Below, piece after piece: positions 43,208 through 51,391 of a stretch of DNA of 64,000 nucleotides; the first letter of the stretch is position 1; each line of letters opens with the position of its first letter. Origin of the DNA: an uncultured Rhizobiaceae group bacterium (GTDB lineage: Bacteria > Pseudomonadota > Alphaproteobacteria > Rhizobiales > Rhizobiaceae); assembly GCA_937930635.1 (NCBI GenBank), contig CALHCF010000013.1:1-64000 (forward strand), given 5' to 3'. The position numbers were made by a program, and so were the translations under genes. A model generated the notes under the pieces. It was not told the origin of the DNA and did no database searches. It saw only the letters and a list, made by a program, of their open reading frames with translations.

Positions 43208-44128
43208 GTGATGGCCGAAATTGCGACATTCGCAGGTAACGTCATTAAGTTGGACGGCGATTCCGAGTTGGAACGGCGGGTTTCTCTCCTCATGTCGCAG
43301 GTTGGTGATCGTGTTCGCAAAGCGCGAGAGACCAAAGGCATTTCACGGCGTATCCTGTCAGAAAAGTCGGGTGTTTCTCCTCGTTATCTTGCTCAGCTGG
43401 AGGCCGGAGAGGGCAATATATCGATTGGTCTTTTGAGCCGTGTGGCCCATGCTCTCGACCACAAAATCGAATGGTTTGTCAGCGCGGAAGACCCCTGGAG
43501 TTCACAAAGCACCAGTGTTGCGGAACTGTATGCTGCGGCTGATCGCAACACCCAGGAACTGGTGTTGAGGGTACTTGGTCCAAAGCCGGACAAAGCAAGA
43601 AAGGCTGAGCGCATCTGTCTGATCGGCTTGCGCGGTGCTGGCAAATCCACTCTTGGAAAGCTGGCTGCTGCGCAACTGGATGTGCCATTTCTTGAATTAA
43701 ATAAAGAGATTGCGCTTTACGGCGGGATGCCAATTGATGAGATCCTCGCGCTGTACGGCCAGGAAGGCTATCGCAAACTGGAGGCTGGTTCGCTGGACCG
43801 TGTTGTAGAAAACCATGATCGCATGATCCTTGCCGCTGCAGGGGGCATCGTTGCCGAACCTGAGACTTACAAGAAGCTTTTGTCGCGGTTTCACACCATC
43901 TGGTTGAAGGCGAGCCCAAACGAACACATGGACCGGGTTCGCGCTCAGGGCGACGAACGGCCAATGGCGGGTAATGCCGACGCCATGGATCAGTTGAGGT
44001 CAATCCTGACCAGCCGCGAAGCCTTGTATGCAAAGTCTGATTTGCAGCTGGATACTTCGGGCGTTGCCGTTGAAACGTCAGTCGAGCAGCTTGTGGCTTT
44101 GATCAAAACCAGCGGCATTTTTGATTGA
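43208..44128 (+). CDS. boxR: BoxR/BzdR-family regulator with shikimate-kinase-like ligand domain
   Basis: This is a 306-residue two-domain regulator. Residues about 28-90 are an XRE-type helix-turn-helix (VRKARETKGISRRILSEKSG, SPRYLAQLEAGEGNISIG). Residues about 135-306 resemble shikimate kinase, with a P-loop GLRGAGKSTLGKLAA and DQLRSILTSREALYAKS near the end; in BzdR/BoxR this domain binds benzoyl-CoA and relieves repression. The start may be GTG 43208 or ATG 43211. It lies behind boxA and before a 3-hydroxyacyl-CoA dehydrogenase. TGCA-type boxes near four promoters in this window are its probable targets. Confidence 0.92.
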   Translation: MMAEIATFAGNVIKLDGDSELERRVSLLMSQVGDRVRKARETKGISRRILSEKSGVSPRYLAQLEAGEGNISIGLLSRVAHALDHKIEWFVSAEDPWSSQSTSVAELYAAADRNTQELVLRVLGPKPDKARKAERICLIGLRGAGKSTLGKLAAAQLDVPFLELNKEIALYGGMPIDEILALYGQEGYRKLEAGSLDRVVENHDRMILAAAGGIVAEPETYKKLLSRFHTIWLKASPNEHMDRVRAQGDERPMAGNADAMDQLRSILTSREALYAKSDLQLDTSGVAVETSVEQLVALIKTSGIFD

Positions 44129-44189
44129 CGCACCATAAATCATCTTGTTGCGATATATCACATAACCGGCGATTGATCTGATCAGGGCC

Positions 44190-45578
44190 ATGACAACGAC
44201 AAGTTTTGAAAGTGGCCTTGCCTTGGAGCGTGAGACATTTCCTGACCTGCGCGAAGGTGATCAGGCCCGGGCGCAACACCACATTTTACTTGCACAGCAA
44301 GAGGCGCAAGCCCCCCGGCACCTGAAGGGTTTAAAGCCTAATCTAAGTCATGTGGCCGTTGTCAGCGGCGGTACCCTGGGTGCTGGTATCGCCTTCGCAA
44401 TGCTGAACGCCGGATTAAGAGTGACGATCCTGGAAACCGATGCCGCCAGCGTTGAACGGGCGGTGGAAAATATCGAGAAGATTATTTCCTCCCATATAGA
44501 GCGTGGCCTGATTTCAAAAGAAAGAGCAACTGACCTGCGCAATCAGTTCACGGCCAGCGCTGACTATTCGAAGGCGTCAGACGCTGAGCTTGCCCTTGAA
44601 GCAACTGTTGAAGACATAGACTTCAAGATGGACATCAAGAAGGCAGTTTTTGCCAAGCTGCAAAACCATCTTCCTTCTGGTGCAGTTCTGGCAACCAGCA
44701 CGTCTCATCCGGATATCAACGAGATCGCTGATTGCCTTGAAGACCCTTCACGTGTTGTCGGTCTGCATTTCTTTGCCCCGGCCCACATCATGAAACTGCT
44801 GGAAATTATTCGGGGTGACAGGACGAGTGATGCTGCCCTGACCGCAGGATATGCATTGGCCAAAAAACTCCAAAAAGTGCCGGTTCTGGCCACGGTCTGT
44901 GACGGGTTCATCGGTAACCGAATTCTGGCTCGCTATCATGAGGCGGCAGATACTGTCCTGCTGGAAGGGGCAACGCCATGGGAAATAGATGAAGCCATGG
45001 TTGAATTTGGCTATGCCATGGGCCCCTACGAAGCACAGGACCTCTCCGGTCTCGACATTGCCCATGCGCATCGTCGTCGGCAGGATGCCACGCGAGATCC
45101 TGACCGGCGTTATATCCTCATTGCTGATCGTATGGTCGAACTTGGTAAGCTTGGTAAGAAAGTGGGCGCAGGCTGGTATCGTTACCCCGGTGGGGGAGGC
45201 AAGGTCGAAGACCCGATCGTTGCAGACCTGGCAATCGAAGAAGCCTATTTCGCAAAAATTGACCGGCGTGAGTTTGACCCGCAAGAAATTTGCGACCGTC
45301 TGGTCAGCGCCATGATCAACGAAGCCTGCGATATTTTGCATGAAGGCATTGCCACATCAGCCAGTGATATTGATCTTGTGTCGGTGTTGGGATGCGGCTT
45401 TCCGCAGCGGCGCGGTGGATTGATGTATTACGCCGATACCCTGGGCGCTGGCGCAGTTTTAAACACGCTCAGGGAATTTCAAAAGGAAGACAGCCTGGTG
45501 TGGAAACCCAGCCCGGCCCTCTTGGAATGTGTGGCAGACGGAAAAACACTTTCGCAATACAGGCGTATCAGAATGTGA
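44190..45578 (+). CDS. 3-hydroxyacyl-CoA dehydrogenase (PaaH-like)
   Basis: This is a 462-residue NAD-dependent dehydrogenase of the FadB/PaaH type without the enoyl-CoA hydratase domain. The NAD motif is VVSGGTLGAGIAFAMLNAGL with one altered glycine position. The catalytic His is in GLHFFAPAHIMKLLEII, followed by the conserved NRILARYHEAA and a second C-terminal dehydrogenase domain (GVKE-type region replaced by CGFPQRRGGLMYYADTLGAG). It should oxidise 3-hydroxyadipyl-CoA to 3-oxoadipyl-CoA, the step needed by both box and paa routes. It lies between boxR and the convergent paaX and may be co-transcribed with boxR. Confidence 0.88.
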   Translation: MTTTSFESGLALERETFPDLREGDQARAQHHILLAQQEAQAPRHLKGLKPNLSHVAVVSGGTLGAGIAFAMLNAGLRVTILETDAASVERAVENIEKIISSHIERGLISKERATDLRNQFTASADYSKASDAELALEATVEDIDFKMDIKKAVFAKLQNHLPSGAVLATSTSHPDINEIADCLEDPSRVVGLHFFAPAHIMKLLEIIRGDRTSDAALTAGYALAKKLQKVPVLATVCDGFIGNRILARYHEAADTVLLEGATPWEIDEAMVEFGYAMGPYEAQDLSGLDIAHAHRRRQDATRDPDRRYILIADRMVELGKLGKKVGAGWYRYPGGGGKVEDPIVADLAIEEAYFAKIDRREFDPQEICDRLVSAMINEACDILHEGIATSASDIDLVSVLGCGFPQRRGGLMYYADTLGAGAVLNTLREFQKEDSLVWKPSPALLECVADGKTLSQYRRIRM

Positions 45579-45637
45579 GTTTCTATCAGTCGGGATAGTG
45601 GCTCGATCGCAGCGCACCTTACCGATAGACCTTGACC

Positions 45638-46489
45638 CTAGAGAGAGGCCGCACCCAGCGGCATTCCAAGCGTCGAAAGAATTTGCCCGACCAGTTGGCG
45701 GCATTCCCGGCCCTTCCATTTTTTTGAAAAGACAAATTCCGGAACACTGGGGACCTTCAAGGCAATTCTGCGCCAGTCGTGTACGACAAGAATACGAAGG
45801 GCCGCTGTCTGAATAGGAGAAAAATCAGGACTGGACGCGATGGCCGTGTTCAACAGCTCCAGGCGGGTCAACAATCTACCCGACGCTGGAATCAGTTCGG
45901 ATGAACAAAGGCGCTCTGATACCCATGCCGGAACCGGATCAGTTTCGTTTAATTCAAAAACCCATGCCGGACCGGATGGCAGCGGGGTGCTTGATAGAAA
46001 AAGGTTTCCGCTGATGTGGCTCAACCCAAGAGCTTTCTTGTCGACCGACTCTGCCGGGTCGGTGATAACCAGACTGGCAGCCTGCGATTTTGGAGGCGCA
46101 CCATAAATTTTCGGATTGGCTTCGATGCACTGCTCACGACCCCATTGGGTTAGTGCGTAGTTGCTGACCCGGCCCTTGCGGGTGCTGGTAATCCATCCGT
46201 CTTTGCGCAGGCGATACAAAGCCACACGCAATGCTTCGGGCTTAATTCCTATGGTTCCAAAAATTTCGTTCAAAGTTGCCCCGGACAATGCCGCTTCCGG
46301 TGCCTGGGCCAAATCCCCAAACAAGGTAACCAGCAGCGACCAGACCCGCGGCGGCTTGTCCTGCATATAGGCAGACAGCAGGGCCTGGAAAGCGAGAGAG
46401 TCCATGGATGTCAGTTCGCCCGTAGTGTTTTCCGCGTCAGTTGCGGGGAATGCAGACCGCTCAGCCGCTCCGGCACTAATGCTGGTCAT
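45638..46489 (-). CDS. paaX: PaaX-family phenylacetyl-CoA-responsive repressor
   Basis: This is a 283-residue PaaX-type regulator. ATG 46489 or 46501 are possible starts; both overlap the end of paaE. The N-terminal winged-helix region reads RVWSLLVTLFGDLA, FGTIGIKPEALRVALYRLRK and DGWITSTRKGRVSNYALT, as in PaaX. The C-terminal part contains the PaaX-C region with LVVHDWRRIALKVPSVPEFV. Family members repress paa genes until phenylacetyl-CoA binds. It is the last gene of the reverse paa operon, so it would be autoregulated if it controls the palindrome before paaJ. Confidence 0.88.
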   Translation of the reverse strand: MTSISAGAAERSAFPATDAENTTGELTSMDSLAFQALLSAYMQDKPPRVWSLLVTLFGDLAQAPEAALSGATLNEIFGTIGIKPEALRVALYRLRKDGWITSTRKGRVSNYALTQWGREQCIEANPKIYGAPPKSQAASLVITDPAESVDKKALGLSHISGNLFLSSTPLPSGPAWVFELNETDPVPAWVSERLCSSELIPASGRLLTRLELLNTAIASSPDFSPIQTAALRILVVHDWRRIALKVPSVPEFVFSKKWKGRECRQLVGQILSTLGMPLGAASL

Positions 46490-47549
46490 AGTCGACAACA
46501 AGCTCGTCTGTCACAGCAAAGGACTGACAGGATAAGATGTAACCATTTTTGACTTCGTAGTCTTCAAGCGCGTGGTTAGCCACCATCTCCACTTCCCCCT
46601 CCAACACCTTGCACTTGCAGGTGGAACACACGCCCGCCTTGCAGGCGAAAGGAGCGTCCAGCGCATTATCAAGCATGGTATCAAGGACACTTGTATCTTT
46701 CGACATCTCAAGGGTCCGCGTTGCACCGTCCAGTGTTACCGTAACCTTTGTGGTGCCGCTGACGACAGCACCATCCTCAACAGCAGATTTTGGGCGCTGC
46801 AACCGCCCCGGCTGAGACGAGGCAAACAGTTCAAACTTGATCTGATCTTTTGAAAGACCATGCTCTTTCAACGCGCTGGCAATGCCAAGCATCATCGGTT
46901 CCGGTCCGCAGATAAAGGCCGTATCCACGCTGTTGATATCGATCCAGTGTTCAAACAGCGCATTGCATTTTTCTGCATCAACCCGACCCTGGAACAATTC
47001 GATATCCTGCGCGTCACCCTCCAGCACGTGAATGATATTGAGGCGGCCCATGAAGGTGTTTTTGAGATCTTCCAGCTCCTCCCGGAACATGATCGTGTTC
47101 ACGCCGCGGTTGGCATAGACCAGAGTGAACTGCGATTTGGGTTCTTCGTTGAGAACAGTTTTCAGGATCGACAAAACCGGCGTAATGCCCGAACCACCCG
47201 CAAAGCCCAGATAAGACTTGACCAGCTGCGGTGTGATTGGTGTGAAGAAATTACCGGACGGCTCCATCGCCTCAAGCACCATGCCCGGTTTAAGTTCATC
47301 ATTAGCCCATGTTGAAAAGGCACCGCCCGGCACTTTTTTGATGCCGACCTGCAGCACACCTTCATTGCGCCCGGCGCAGATGGAATAGGATCGCCGTATT
47401 TCGGTACCGTCAAAATCCTGCCGAAAAGTCAGATATTGACCCTGAATGAAGTCAAAATTGCCACCATTGACAGGAGCAAGACTGACGACAACAGCATCGC
47501 GAATTGTCTTGCGAACGTCTTTGACTGCCAGCTGATGAAAACGCGCCAT
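46476..47549 (-). CDS. paaE: Phenylacetyl-CoA epoxidase reductase PaaE
   Basis: This is a 357-residue NADPH-dependent reductase. I choose ATG 47549 (MARFHQLAVKDVRKTIRDAV) because it is the family start and lies ten bases after paaD; the longer frame would run into paaD. FAD motif RRSYSICAG, NAD(P) motif FAGGSGITPVLSILK and FICGPEPMMLG are followed by a C-terminal plant-type [2Fe-2S] domain with CKAGVCSTCKCKV and a final Cys in GYILSCQS. It feeds electrons to the PaaABC diiron centre. Confidence 0.93.
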   Translation of the reverse strand: MARFHQLAVKDVRKTIRDAVVVSLAPVNGGNFDFIQGQYLTFRQDFDGTEIRRSYSICAGRNEGVLQVGIKKVPGGAFSTWANDELKPGMVLEAMEPSGNFFTPITPQLVKSYLGFAGGSGITPVLSILKTVLNEEPKSQFTLVYANRGVNTIMFREELEDLKNTFMGRLNIIHVLEGDAQDIELFQGRVDAEKCNALFEHWIDINSVDTAFICGPEPMMLGIASALKEHGLSKDQIKFELFASSQPGRLQRPKSAVEDGAVVSGTTKVTVTLDGATRTLEMSKDTSVLDTMLDNALDAPFACKAGVCSTCKCKVLEGEVEMVANHALEDYEVKNGYILSCQSFAVTDELVVDYDQH

Positions 47550-47559
47550 AGCCGCCTCT

Positions 47560-48018
47560 TTAGATGCACTTGAAATAGTCGAACGGCTCAAGACAATCAT
47601 CGCAACGCCAATGGGCCTTGCAGGGTGTTGATCCAAACTGGCTGATTTTACTGACCCGCTTTGAGCCGCATTGCGGGCATTTTTCCGGTCCACCGCCTGG
47701 TGATGGCGGAGCGATGCCGTACTTTTCAAGTTTCGCGCGGCCCGATTCAGTCAGCCAGTCGGTTGTCCATGGCGGCGAGATTTGTGTTCGGATGCGAATT
47801 TTTTCCAGGCCCCGGTCCCGCAGAGCGGTTTCGATATCCATTGAAATAACCGTCGTCGCCGGACAACCGGAATAGGTGGGCGTTACCGCCACATCCAATG
47901 TGTCCTCGTCCCAACTCACGTCACGTATGATGCCAAGATCAACGACCGAGATCACCGGAATTTCGGGGTCCGGGACCTGATCAAGCCATTGCCAGACCTG
48001 TGAGACGGAGGCCGTCAT
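47560..48018 (-). CDS. paaD: Phenylacetyl-CoA epoxidase maturation protein PaaD
   Basis: This is a 152-residue DUF59/MIP18-type protein. The N-terminal domain shows VPDPEIPVISVVDLGIIRDV and PTYSGCPATTVI with the reactive cysteine; the C-terminal part adds a zinc-ribbon-like set, KCPQCGS and RCDDCLEPFDYFKC. PaaD is required for a working epoxidase, probably through iron-sulfur or diiron assembly. It sits between paaC (one-base gap) and paaE (ten-base gap). Confidence 0.93.
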   Translation of the reverse strand: MTASVSQVWQWLDQVPDPEIPVISVVDLGIIRDVSWDEDTLDVAVTPTYSGCPATTVISMDIETALRDRGLEKIRIRTQISPPWTTDWLTESGRAKLEKYGIAPPSPGGGPEKCPQCGSKRVSKISQFGSTPCKAHWRCDDCLEPFDYFKCI

Positions 48019-48019
48019 G

Positions 48020-48775
48020 TCACCACTGTGCTCCTGGATAGGCGCGCTGCATCCATTGCATCTGGGTCAGCAAATGGCCCAGATGCTCGCTGTGGCGAAA
48101 TCCGGTTTTGCCGCCGCTGTGAGCAAAATTGCCCTCCGGTGGCGCAAGATGAGCCAGTTTGAAAACCTTCTCTGCGGCATCCATATAAGCGTCGCGCAGG
48201 GTGGAAGGGTCTGGAATGATCCCGGCTTCCACACTCTCCAAATCGATGGGATCGGTGACAAACATTTCGCCGGCATAGGGCCATAGTTTGTTCAGCGCGG
48301 TCTGCATACGGCTGTTGCTCTCGCTTGTGCCATCCCCAAGAGCGATCACCGTGTCACTTGAACGTTCAAGGTGATAGGTCACTTCCTTGACTGCCTTGGC
48401 AGCAATTGCGGCAATGCGCTGATCTGAACTGTCGGTCAATGCCTGCAATTGCAACAGGTGAAACTGATCAAACAGGAACTGACGCATCAGCGTCTGTCCA
48501 AAGTCTCCGTTTGGTTGTTCGACCAGCAGGACATTGCGGAAATCCCAGGCATCGCGCAACATCGCCAGGTCGTCGGCGCTACGGCCCTTGCCTTCAATTT
48601 CTGCTGCCAGAGCAAGCCACATCTGGGTTTGCCCGATCAGATCCAACGCCATGTTGGCCAGTGCGATATCTTCTTCCAGAACCGGCGCAATGCCGCACCA
48701 CTCGCCAACCCTGTGACCAAGAATCAGCGTGTTATCTCCCAGACGCAGCAGGGTCTCAAACAGCGCGTGGGACAT
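48020..48775 (-). CDS. paaC: Phenylacetyl-CoA epoxidase structural subunit PaaC
   Basis: This is the 251-residue ferritin-like subunit that forms the core with PaaA. Family stretches are LGDNTLILGHRVGEWCG near the N terminus, EEDIALANMALDLIGQTQMW, RDAWDFRNVLLVEQPNGDFG and KAVKEVTYHLERSSDTVIAL. PaaC is structurally related to PaaA but holds no working diiron site. The start overlaps the paaB stop by one base. Confidence 0.95.
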   Translation of the reverse strand: MSHALFETLLRLGDNTLILGHRVGEWCGIAPVLEEDIALANMALDLIGQTQMWLALAAEIEGKGRSADDLAMLRDAWDFRNVLLVEQPNGDFGQTLMRQFLFDQFHLLQLQALTDSSDQRIAAIAAKAVKEVTYHLERSSDTVIALGDGTSESNSRMQTALNKLWPYAGEMFVTDPIDLESVEAGIIPDPSTLRDAYMDAAEKVFKLAHLAPPEGNFAHSGGKTGFRHSEHLGHLLTQMQWMQRAYPGAQW

Positions 48776-49068
48776 TACATTGCTCCAACTTCTTCAGGAA
48801 TTTCAAAGAAGGTTGGATGTCTGTAAACTTTGCTTTCCGATGGCTCATAAAGCGGCCCTTTATCGGAAGGTGATGAAGCGGTGATTTGTGCCGCTTCCAC
48901 GACCCAGATACTGACCCCTTCATTGCGGCGGGTATAAACGTCACGGGCGTTTTTCATGGCACTTTCTGCATCGACTGCATGCAGGCTGCCCACATGACGA
49001 TGGCTCAACCCGTGCTGTCCGCGAATAAACACTTCCCACAGCGGCCACTGTTTTGAAAAACCAGTCAT
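48775..49068 (-). CDS. paaB: Phenylacetyl-CoA epoxidase subunit PaaB
   Basis: This is a 97-residue small subunit. The family core [20 protein letters not shown] and [20 protein letters not shown] is nearly complete, followed by [20 protein letters not shown]. PaaB helps assemble PaaAC into the larger complex. It overlaps paaA by four bases and paaC by one base, which indicates tight translational coupling. Confidence 0.95.
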   Translation of the reverse strand: MTGFSKQWPLWEVFIRGQHGLSHRHVGSLHAVDAESAMKNARDVYTRRNEGVSIWVVEAAQITASSPSDKGPLYEPSESKVYRHPTFFEIPEEVGAM

Positions 49069-50042
49069 TGCGCTGCTTCCTTTTGTATCCGTTTCTTCTC
49101 GGCATGGGCCAACATGCCATCACGCACCCATGCATTGTCATTCCAGGCTGCTTTGCGTGCTTCAATGCGGTCGGTATTGCAGGGGCCATTGCCCTGAATA
49201 ACATCGTAAAACTCATTCCAGTCGGGTTCGCTGAAATCGTAGCCACCCTTGTCTTCGTTCCATTCAAGCTTTTCATCGGGGATACTCAGACCCAGAAACT
49301 CCGCCTGTGGCGCAGTCAGATCGACAAACTTCTGACGCAACTCATCATTGGTGTTCATTTTGATTTTCCAGGCCATGGACTGGGAAGAATGGACGCTGTC
49401 TTTGTCGGAAGGGCCAAACATCATGAGAGACGGATACCAGAAGCGGTTGAGCGCATCCTGCGCCATCCTCTTTTGTGCCGGTGTGCCGTTTGCCATCTTC
49501 ATCATGATGTCAAAACCCTGACGCTGATGAAAACTTTCTTCCTTGCAAATGCGCACCATGGCGCGCGCATAAGGGCCAAATGAGGTGCGTTGTAGGGGCA
49601 CCTGGTTCATGATGGCTGCACCATCAACCAGCCAGCCCACAGCCCCCATATCGGCCCATGTCAATGTGGGATAATTGAAGATCGAGCTATATTTCATACG
49701 CCCGTCGAGCAGCATTTCCGTCAGTTCATCACGGCTCACGCCCAATGTTTCAGCGGCACAATAAAGATAGAGGCCATGGCCTGCTTCGTCCTGCACCTTG
49801 GCCAGCAAAATCGCTTTCCGCTCCAGGGTCGGAGCACGGCTTATCCAGTTGCCCTCGGGCAATTGACCGACAATTTCTGAATGAGCATGTTGCCCGATCT
49901 GGCGGATCAGGGTTTTGCGGTAACCCTCAGGCATCCAGTCCTTCGGTTCGATCTTTTCACCGGCATCAATGCGGGCCTGAAAAGCAGCCAGCATGGCGGG
50001 GTCTTCTTTCGTTGCTTCCGACTTCACCATCTGCGCATACAT
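49065..50042 (-). CDS. paaA: Phenylacetyl-CoA epoxidase catalytic subunit PaaA
   Basis: This is the 325-residue diiron oxygenase subunit that makes the 1,2-epoxide of phenylacetyl-CoA. Ferritin-like iron motifs are visible as [15 protein letters not shown] and [19 protein letters not shown]. Further signature parts are [20 protein letters not shown] and [18 protein letters not shown]. The length is as expected. ATG 50042 follows paaJ by 12 bases. It is the second gene of the J-A-B-C-D-E-X operon. Confidence 0.96.
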   Translation of the reverse strand: MYAQMVKSEATKEDPAMLAAFQARIDAGEKIEPKDWMPEGYRKTLIRQIGQHAHSEIVGQLPEGNWISRAPTLERKAILLAKVQDEAGHGLYLYCAAETLGVSRDELTEMLLDGRMKYSSIFNYPTLTWADMGAVGWLVDGAAIMNQVPLQRTSFGPYARAMVRICKEESFHQRQGFDIMMKMANGTPAQKRMAQDALNRFWYPSLMMFGPSDKDSVHSSQSMAWKIKMNTNDELRQKFVDLTAPQAEFLGLSIPDEKLEWNEDKGGYDFSEPDWNEFYDVIQGNGPCNTDRIEARKAAWNDNAWVRDGMLAHAEKKRIQKEAAQ

Positions 50043-50054
50043 GATCGCTCTCCT

Positions 50055-51260
50055 CTAAACCCGCTCTATAATCAAGGCCGCACCCTGACCCACGCCCACG
50101 CACATTGTGCAAAGCGCATATTGTCCACCGGTTCGCTGCAACTGATTGACTGCCGTCAAAACAAGCCGGGCGCCTGACATGCCAAGAGGGTGGCCAATGG
50201 CAATAGCACCGCCGTTTGGATTGACCCGTGCATCATCATCGGCAACGCCAAGCTCTCGCAATGTGGCAAGTCCCTGTGCCGCGAAAGCTTCGTTCAGCTC
50301 AATCACATCCATCTGGTCGATGGAAAGGCCAGCACGGGCAAGCGCTTTGCGGCTGGCAGAAATGGGCCCAATTCCCATGACACGTGGCGCAACGCCGGAA
50401 CTTGCCATGGTGATAATACGGGCCTTTGGCGTCAGGCCATTGGCTTCGGCTGCATCTTGCCCAGCCAACAGCAGCGCAGCTGCGCCATCATTGACGCCGC
50501 TGGCATTGCCCGCGGTTACGCTGAGATCAGGGCCATTTATCCCTCGCAACCCGGCCAGCTTTTCAAGCCTGGTGCCGGGGCGAGGATGCTCGTCTGTATC
50601 GACAACGACCGGATCACCCTTGCGTTGCGGCACACTGACGGGAATGATTTCGTCACCAAAGAAACCAGCCTTGTTTGCAGCATCCCACCGATCCTGAGAT
50701 CGCACGGCAAATGCGTCCTGGTCCGCACGAGAGACCACATATTCTTCAGCGACATTGTCGGCGGTCTGCGGCATGGAATCGATGCCATATTCCGACTTCA
50801 TTTTCGGATTCACAAAGCGCCAGCCAATCGTGGTGTCGTAAACGGCATTGGCACGGGTGAAGGCACTGGTCGATTTGGGCATAACGAATGGTGCGCGGCT
50901 CATGCTCTCCACACCACCGGCAATTGTCAGGCTGTAGTCGCCGGCCTTGATGCCTCGAGCAGCAAATCCAATCGCATCCATACCGGAAGCGCACAGGCGG
51001 TTGACTGTAATTCCAGGAACCTTGTCCGGCAAACCGGCCAACAGGACAGCCATGCGGGCGACATTGCGGTTATCTTCACCTGCCTGATTGGTTGACCCAA
51101 GAATAACCTCATCGACTGTTGACCAGTCGACGCCGGTGTTGCGTTCCATCAGGGCTGCAATGGGAATTGCCGCCAGGTCATCAGCGCGCACGGAGGAAAG
51201 CGCACCGCCATAGCGGCCAATGGGTGTGCGAACACCGTCGCAGATAAAAGCCTGGGTCAA
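50055..51260 (-). CDS. paaJ: 3-oxoadipyl-CoA thiolase PaaJ/PcaF
   Basis: This is a 401-residue thiolase. It splits 3-oxoadipyl-CoA into succinyl-CoA and acetyl-CoA, the last step of both the paa and box routes. Active-site parts are the acyl-carrying Cys in VNRLCASGMDAIG, His in GGAIAIGHPLGMSGARL and the proton-shuttle Cys in CTMCVGVGQGAALI. FICDGVRTPIGRYGGALSSV is the standard start of PaaJ/PcaF. It is the first gene of the epoxidase operon and lies behind a 131-base gap containing a palindrome. Confidence 0.93.
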   Translation of the reverse strand: MTQAFICDGVRTPIGRYGGALSSVRADDLAAIPIAALMERNTGVDWSTVDEVILGSTNQAGEDNRNVARMAVLLAGLPDKVPGITVNRLCASGMDAIGFAARGIKAGDYSLTIAGGVESMSRAPFVMPKSTSAFTRANAVYDTTIGWRFVNPKMKSEYGIDSMPQTADNVAEEYVVSRADQDAFAVRSQDRWDAANKAGFFGDEIIPVSVPQRKGDPVVVDTDEHPRPGTRLEKLAGLRGINGPDLSVTAGNASGVNDGAAALLLAGQDAAEANGLTPKARIITMASSGVAPRVMGIGPISASRKALARAGLSIDQMDVIELNEAFAAQGLATLRELGVADDDARVNPNGGAIAIGHPLGMSGARLVLTAVNQLQRTGGQYALCTMCVGVGQGAALIIERV

Positions 51261-51338
51261 GACATTCTCCCCAAATTCTGGCTCCCTGATTCCTGGTTGG
51301 ATTTAGATAACATCGCTGCTTCGTTCAAACAAGGTTTT

Positions 51339-51358
51339 TGTTACATAATTTTGTAACA
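51339..51358. promoter_or_regulatory. Inverted repeat TGTTAC-N8-GTAACA before paaJ
   Basis: The arms TGTTAC and GTAACA are perfectly complementary, with eight AT-rich bases between, and a further half-site GTAAC lies at about 51371. It is placed about 80 bases upstream of the paaJ start, between paaZ and paaJ. It is a candidate operator for the paa operon, for PaaX or another regulator; it does not resemble the E. coli PaaX site as I recall it. Confidence 0.5.
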
Positions 51359-51391
51359 TATCAATTTTCTGTAACTTAATAACATTTGCCC

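Noticed and set aside
50190-51095. 301-residue forward frame opposite paaJ
   Set aside because: It is a shadow of the thiolase gene, which has all three active-site motifs on the reverse strand.
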